Virus record (IMG/VR): IMGVR_UViG_3300020020_000040 | Location: 1-52,690 of that record | Origin: a virus | Reading direction: 5' to 3' (one strand) | Length of the DNA: 52,690 nucleotides | Shown here: piece by piece, positions 50,035 through 52,690 of the stretch | How the letters are laid out: each line of letters opens with the position of its first letter | Numbering within the stretch: position 1 is the stretch's first letter | Position numbers and translations under genes: made by a program | The notes under the pieces: model-generated | The model's input: only the letters and a program-made list of their open reading frames with translations | Told to the model about the DNA's origin: nothing | Database searches by the model: none

Positions 50035-50277
50035 CTACACTAGATGAATATTCGACTGCTCACCAGCCTTGAAGATGATGGAGCCATACGGCTTGCCAGC
50101 ATCTGCACGCGGAGGCAATTTGCCATGCGTACTCTTGGTCTTGAGCACATGGAAGATAACACCAGGACTGGCAGTTGTCAAGTCCTTTGCATAGGCATTT
50201 GCTGCAGCCTCTGCACTGACATCACCATCTGTCCAGACTTTCCGGACCGTGCCGGTCTCTTCAATTACTGCGAACAT
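50035..50277 (-). CDS. Small early hypothetical protein
   Basis: This 80-aa protein has AGGA upstream of its ATG and overlaps the previous gene by 17 nt. It has alternating strands and one helix (VSAEAAANAYAKDLTTASPG) and a Lys/Gly-rich C-terminal third. Early position suggests host takeover or regulation; no family was recognised. Confidence 0.65.
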   Translation of the reverse strand: MFAVIEETGTVRKVWTDGDVSAEAAANAYAKDLTTASPGVIFHVLKTKSTHGKLPPRADAGKPYGSIIFKAGEQSNIHLV

Positions 50278-50440
50278 TGCTATTCATCCTGTCACAAATT
50301 TCTCGGGCCACATCCTGACATCTATTGTAGCAGCAACAGCGATTGCCGTTCTGGTCTACCAGATGCCACAGAACGTGTGGATCATATGCCACTTTGTATT
50401 GTAGCGATTGAAAATACAACGCACCAACATCAGGAATCAC
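50261..50440 (-). CDS. 59-aa Cys-rich early protein
   Basis: A GTG start overlaps the end of the upstream gene. Residues 35-49 read CCCYNRCQDVAREIC, giving five Cys in 15 residues, a possible zinc-binding site. The N-terminal half is aromatic (ALYFQSLQYKVAYDPHVLW). It is a compact gene filling what would otherwise be an empty gap, with overlaps on both sides. Confidence 0.6.
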   Translation of the reverse strand: MIPDVGALYFQSLQYKVAYDPHVLWHLVDQNGNRCCCYNRCQDVAREICDRMNSNVRSN

Positions 50441-50705
50441 TAGATTTCCCCAATTTAGCTGCTACTTCCTGCAGGTATTCTATTCGTGCTTGTGCTCTAA
50501 GAGATCGTAGATGGTCAAGCATTCTCTGCATCACATCCACACCATCCATGGTTTGTGTGTCCGGATCGTTGGCGATACCAATGCAGATATCGATCGCCCG
50601 TTCTAGCACCAAATCTCTGTCGGAGACTGGCCGACCCACTGCCAAAGCTTCAATTTCTTGGATCCACATCTGATTCGGCGCATCCATCGGTGTTGCTGGT
50701 CTCAT
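50430..50705 (-). CDS. Small early helical protein
   Basis: This 91-aa protein starts at ATG 50705, which overlaps the stop of the lipoprotein gene (ATGA). It is mostly helical and acidic (IQEIEALAVGRPVSDRDLVLERAIDI, MLDHLRSLRAQARIEYLQ). Unknown function. Confidence 0.65.
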   Translation of the reverse strand: MRPATPMDAPNQMWIQEIEALAVGRPVSDRDLVLERAIDICIGIANDPDTQTMDGVDVMQRMLDHLRSLRAQARIEYLQEVAAKLGKSSDS

Positions 50706-50830
50706 TTCATACATTCCTCAGCATGTTCTTCACCATCATCATACCCATCATAGTAGCCAGCCGACTGCCTGGGGTCCGTAGAAGTGCACGCACACAACAA
50801 CAGGTGGATAACTACTATGATGGTTCTCAT
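50702..50830 (-). CDS. 42-aa predicted lipoprotein
   Basis: The sequence MRTIIVVIHLLLCACTS has a charged start, a hydrophobic core and an LCAC lipobox, so Cys15 would be lipidated. The mature part is acidic and Tyr/Glu-rich (AGYYDGYDDGEEHAEE). GGAG lies 6 nt before ATG, and a 15-bp palindrome lies just upstream. Such short phage lipoproteins can act in superinfection exclusion or as outer spanins. The early location favours the former. No partner spanin is adjacent. Confidence 0.6.
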   Translation of the reverse strand: MRTIIVVIHLLLCACTSTDPRQSAGYYDGYDDGEEHAEECMK

Positions 50831-50841
50831 TCTGTACTCCG

Positions 50842-50856
50842 TTTTATCGGATAAAA
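50842..50856. promoter_or_regulatory. 15-bp palindrome at a gene junction
   Basis: TTTTATCGGATAAAA matches the family exactly. It contains the TAA of the 27-aa peptide gene and lies 11 nt before the lipoprotein start. Confidence 0.7.
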
Positions 50857-50927
50857 TACGCGGAGATGAGGACTGCAACAGACATCAACACGCTCACACG
50901 AAACACACAACGCTGTAGTACAGTCAC
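50844..50927 (-). CDS. 27-aa hydrophobic peptide
   Basis: A GTG start overlaps the TGA of the upstream gene (GTGA). After a short basic start the peptide is one membrane helix (VSVLMSVAVLISAYF) and stops inside the 15-bp palindrome. Its compact placement supports a real gene, but no homologue is known and the size makes the call tentative. Confidence 0.4.
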   Translation of the reverse strand: MTVLQRCVFRVSVLMSVAVLISAYFIR

Positions 50928-51058
50928 CAGATTTCCACGTTTTTGTATCCTTGGGCGAGGAGCCTGGCTTTTGCTTCGGCTTTGTCCCACGCACGGACGG
51001 AGGTGTTGAACGTAACATTTTCTTGTGTGGTCACTGTTGCGGCGAAATCAGACATCAT
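50924..51058 (-). CDS. 44-aa early protein
   Basis: The small protein MMSDFAATVTTQENVTFNTS... ends ...ARLLAQGYKNVEIW. It overlaps genes on both sides. The pattern of a short beta hairpin followed by an amphipathic helix and a strand recurs in small phage proteins of unknown function. Confidence 0.6.
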   Translation of the reverse strand: MMSDFAATVTTQENVTFNTSVRAWDKAEAKARLLAQGYKNVEIW

Positions 51059-51254
51059 CGTACTCCGTCAGAATCACGGCCGACTCAGGCTGCTCTTGAG
51101 CGTTCAGTGTCCAGATCAGAAACGAATCAACCAGCAAGCAGCCCAGCACGACAGCAGTGCCGGCACTCATCACGATCGACACTGCTCCGAGCATTGCCAT
51201 GATTGCGCCACATGCAACGCCAATCTCACGCGCGGGGTTTGTTTCAGTGAACAT
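51048..51254 (-). CDS. Small early membrane protein, two helices
   Basis: This 68-aa protein has AAGGAT upstream. Two hydrophobic helices at about 10-27 (IGVACGAIMAMLGAVSIV) and 31-50 (AGTAVVLGCLLVDSFLIWTL) are followed by an acidic cytoplasmic-like tail. It is a likely inner-membrane protein. A role in early takeover or exclusion is a guess. Confidence 0.65.
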   Translation of the reverse strand: MFTETNPAREIGVACGAIMAMLGAVSIVMSAGTAVVLGCLLVDSFLIWTLNAQEQPESAVILTEYDDV

Positions 51255-51276
51255 GATATTTAAATCCTTGGGGTTG

Positions 51277-51291
51277 TTTTATCGAGTAAAA
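51277..51291. promoter_or_regulatory. 15-bp palindrome at a gene junction
   Basis: TTTTATCGAGTAAAA matches the family exactly. It contains the TAA of the 56-aa membrane protein and lies 22 nt before the next start codon. Confidence 0.7.
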
Positions 51292-51449
51292 CGGTCCGGC
51301 TCGCACCGATACACAGACTCGGCAATACGGAACTGGCCATTGCCATCACAACCAGCAATAACATGCTTCGCAACAGTGAAAACACCGGCGACGAACATAG
51401 TTCCGCCGACAATCACTGCAACAATGAACATAACAGCCGAGGTATTCAT
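51279..51449 (-). CDS. Small early membrane protein, one helix
   Basis: This 56-aa protein has one transmembrane segment (AVMFIVAVIVGGTMFVAGVF, residues ~5-24) and a Cys-containing tail. ATG 51449 shares its first base with the end of a 15-bp palindrome, so the start is fixed by position; a longer reading would need to run through the palindrome. Unknown function. Confidence 0.62.
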   Translation of the reverse strand: MNTSAVMFIVAVIVGGTMFVAGVFTVAKHVIAGCDGNGQFRIAESVYRCEPDRFTR

Positions 51450-51463
51450 TTTATCCAATAAAA
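51449..51463. promoter_or_regulatory. 15-bp palindrome abutting an ATG
   Basis: TTTTATCCAATAAAA matches the family exactly. On the minus strand it reads into the ATG of the 56-aa gene, and its TTGGAT is the only Shine-Dalgarno candidate. Confidence 0.7.
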
Positions 51464-51483
51464 CTGTTTGAGAAACTTGCCAG

Positions 51484-51523
51484 ACCCGGCATTGCACCGG
51501 GTTTCGACTGCGCGTTGGCAGTC
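51484..51523 (-). other. Tandem hairpins between early genes
   Basis: ACCCGG/CCGGGT (51484-51489/51497-51502) and GACTGC/GCAGTC (51506-51511/51518-51523) stand side by side after the stop of the 184-aa gene. They lack U-tracts and could be transcript-processing or pausing hairpins. Confidence 0.45.
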
Positions 51524-51536
51524 TCGTCAGTGGCTG

Positions 51537-52091
51537 TTAGGCTGCAGCAGTGGCAGGCTTGTCAATCTGCGCGGTAAGCGCTGCGATCAACTCGATAACA
51601 TAGTCCGGGCCCTTGGTCGCCAACAGATGCGCCGCATGTTTCTCGACAGTTTCGAGTGCAGCAGTAACATCAGTCAGATCAACAGCCACAGCAGCAGCTG
51701 TTACCTCGTCCTCGGCCGATTTCTGGGCTTTCGGCTCGACAGCTTCACCCTTCCAATTCACGGACAGGGATTTCAGGTACTTCGCAGCGTCCGAATAGAT
51801 CCCGGCACAGTTCCGACCCTCGACAGGCACGAAACCCTGGACCATCGCACCGAAGATCGCTTTCGCACGGCTGCTGTAGTTGTAGGCAGTCCCGAGAGCC
51901 GGCGAATCCTTGCGGACCTTGCTGAGCGTAGCTTGCGCTTCACCGAGAATCGCTTGCTTGCTCTCGACTGGCAGATCAGCAGCGATCAGTTCAGAAACCA
52001 TCCCTACCATCTGCTCGGCGACTGAGTCTTGTTCGGCCATCGACTTGTACAGTGCAACCAGCGCAGTGCTGTCATTGAAATTCATGCTCAC
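51537..52091 (-). CDS. Early helical protein, family not recognised
   Basis: This 184-aa protein has GTG at 52091 with AAGGA 7 nt upstream; ATG 52085 is an alternative start. The sequence is acidic, Ala-rich and helical (VAEQMVGMVSELIAADLPVESK, LTDVTAALETVEKHAAHLL). No DNA-binding motif is visible. It is the largest of the early genes and follows a 15-bp palindrome. Confidence 0.7.
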   Translation of the reverse strand: MSMNFNDSTALVALYKSMAEQDSVAEQMVGMVSELIAADLPVESKQAILGEAQATLSKVRKDSPALGTAYNYSSRAKAIFGAMVQGFVPVEGRNCAGIYSDAAKYLKSLSVNWKGEAVEPKAQKSAEDEVTAAAVAVDLTDVTAALETVEKHAAHLLATKGPDYVIELIAALTAQIDKPATAAA

Positions 52092-52107
52092 TTTACGTTC
52101 CTTTCAG

Positions 52108-52122
52108 TTTTACCGGATAAAA
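52108..52122. promoter_or_regulatory. 15-bp palindrome upstream of the 184-aa gene
   Basis: TTTTACCGGATAAAA matches the family exactly, 16 nt from the GTG start. Flanking CCGG lengthens the symmetry on one side. Confidence 0.7.
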
Positions 52123-52221
52123 CCGGCGGAGTTTGTGTGGTACGATGCAAGACGCATCTTTCCCACGAGCCCTATCTTACCATGCCCATGTTGCTGCAAT
52201 GTGTCAAACAGGTAAGACTTT

Positions 52222-52245
52222 GTAACTAGAGTAACAGTTTGTAAC
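52222..52245. repeat. Three phased GTAAC repeats
   Basis: GTAAC occurs at 52222, 52231 and 52241, spaced 9 and 10 bp, about one helical turn. The 210-nt gap between the 184-aa and 79-aa genes contains these, a palindrome, and two hairpins but no gene. Iteron- or operator-like spacing is an inference from three short copies. Confidence 0.3.
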
Positions 52246-52259
52246 AGTGGTCTCATCGG

Positions 52260-52293
52260 CGTGGACACTATCCACGGACCCTCTCGCGAGGGT
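52260..52293 (-). other. Two hairpins after the first leftward gene
   Basis: CGTGGA/TCCACG (52260-52265/52271-52276) and ACCCTC/GAGGGT (52278-52283/52288-52293) are perfect 6-bp stems in tandem, immediately downstream of the 79-aa gene. They have no U-tract and could act as attenuator or RNA-processing sites. Confidence 0.5.
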
Positions 52294-52300
52294 TTCGACC

Positions 52301-52315
52301 TCTTACTGCATAAAA
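52301..52315. promoter_or_regulatory. Near-match of the 15-bp palindrome at a stop codon
   Basis: TCTTACTGCATAAAA has one arm mismatch and a C-A centre flank. It contains the TAA of the 79-aa gene, as exact copies do elsewhere. Confidence 0.4.
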
Positions 52316-52542
52316 CTCAGACCAAACCTACGTTCAAGGTAGTCATGATAGGCTTGGACACCCGCATTGAAAGCCTGCAATTCTGCTTCGGGAATGTCCA
52401 GACCACGCATGATCGCTTGCCTCCGGCACTCGCTGTCGCGTTCGTTGATCTTGGCAATCTCTGACTTGATCGCGGGGCTGATGTCTTGGATGCGCACTTT
52501 GTACTCCTTGGACGGTTCCTGGGGGAGATCAGATAATCTCAT
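52303..52542 (-). CDS. First leftward early gene, helical protein
   Basis: This 79-aa protein is charged and helical (DISPAIKSEIAKINERDSECRRQAIMRGLD, FNAGVQAYHDYLERRFG). No good Shine-Dalgarno precedes the ATG. It could be a small regulator, but no HTH is certain. It is the most upstream gene of the leftward arm. Confidence 0.6.
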   Translation of the reverse strand: MRLSDLPQEPSKEYKVRIQDISPAIKSEIAKINERDSECRRQAIMRGLDIPEAELQAFNAGVQAYHDYLERRFGLSFMQ

Positions 52543-52605
52543 AAATCGGGGGCAGAATCCAATGATATTACACTATGGACACTGCAAGGAGGATAGTATT
52601 GTAAG

Positions 52606-52620
52606 TTTTACTGGATAAAA
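52606..52620. promoter_or_regulatory. 15-bp palindrome upstream of the whole leftward arm
   Basis: TTTTACTGGATAAAA matches the family exactly. It lies 64 nt before the first leftward gene, in the region that should hold the early promoter; no consensus promoter was found next to it. Confidence 0.7.
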
Positions 52621-52622
52621 TA

Positions 52623-52677
52623 GGGGGCTAGAGCATGGGGCTATATACAAATGGGGGCTGTGTTAGTGTGTACTAAC
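52623..52677. repeat. Right-end repeats and inverted repeat
   Basis: GGGGGCT occurs at 52623 and 52653, GGGGCT at 52637, and the same motif recurs at 62 near the left end. GTTAGT/ACTAAC (52662-52667/52672-52677) is an inverted repeat. The left end carries the related palindrome TAACTAGTTA at 10-19. Together they suggest that the ends belong to one functional junction region. Confidence 0.45.
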
Positions 52678-52690
52678 TTGTTGATAGCCC

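Noticed and set aside
52170-52209. TTGACA on the minus strand near 52204 as an early promoter
   Set aside because: No acceptable -10 lies at 16-18 bp; the best AT-rich hexamer (TAAGAT) is 22 bp away.
48927-52620. Palindromes as DnaA boxes (several contain TTATCC)
   Set aside because: Only some copies have TTATCC; others read TTACTG or TTACTC, while the outer TTTTA/TAAAA arms are the constant part.
1-52690. tRNA genes, CRISPR arrays, integrase, insertion sequences
   Set aside because: No cloverleaf with a T-loop, no regularly spaced repeat-spacer array and no recombinase or transposase motif was seen on either strand.

Overview
The window looks like a complete or nearly complete genome of a lytic tailed phage of a Gram-negative bacterium, most likely with a short, podovirus-like tail. 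The evidence is a large terminase, portal, scaffold and HK97-fold capsid set, a P22 gp10-like tail protein, three ejection-type internal proteins (one of 1826 aa), no tape measure or sheath gene, a lambda-R-type endolysin and a PagP-like outer-membrane barrel. No integrase, phage repressor, tRNA, CRISPR array, phage RNA polymerase or sigma factor was recognised. Two consensus sigma-70 promoters suggest that host RNA polymerase is used. The host genus cannot be named from the sequence alone.

The genome has two arms that converge on a bidirectional terminator at about 28.16-28.20 kb. The left arm (+, 0.2-28.1 kb) opens with a consensus sigma-70 promoter and a gene-free, hairpin-rich stretch of about 370 nt. 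It continues with small and large terminase, portal, a GroES-like co-chaperonin, scaffold, capsid proteins and a strong terminator behind the major capsid gene. Then come tail fibre and tailspike modules (including a carbohydrate-binding-like domain and a pectate-lyase-like beta-helix), endolysin and holin, tail/connector proteins, and the ejection proteins, the last of which carries an HExxH metalloprotease motif.

The right arm (-, 52.5-28.2 kb) is transcribed leftward. From its upstream end it holds a dozen small early genes, several of them under 60 codons and only found by reading across gene junctions. Next is a peptide-ligase-type cluster: two amidoligase-family proteins, an ATP-grasp ligase, a class II glutamine amidotransferase, a C26 gamma-glutamyl hydrolase-like protein and an unknown 214-aa protein. 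After that come two adjacent paralogues of unknown family, a primase, a PagP-like barrel paired with an N-acyltransferase-like protein, ThyX, a DnaB-like helicase, a family A DNA polymerase split in two, an SSB-like protein, a FEN-type exonuclease, a PD-(D/E)XK nuclease, an RNase H-fold exonuclease, ribonucleotide reductase, and MazG-like and DUF5664-like nucleotide enzymes. Most of these genes overlap by 1-4 nt and read as one long operon, with an internal consensus promoter in front of thyX.

The most unusual sequence-level signal is a 15-bp palindrome, TTTTAYYNRRTAAAA. It occurs 12 times exactly and at least three more times with one mismatch, nearly all in the right arm. In the early region it sits at gene junctions, where it can contain the stop codon of one gene or touch the start codon of the next. 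It looks like an operator family for an unidentified regulator. The other leading candidates for new biology are the structured RNA region next to the terminase genes, the amidoligase cluster with its neighbours, and the barrel plus acyltransferase pair.
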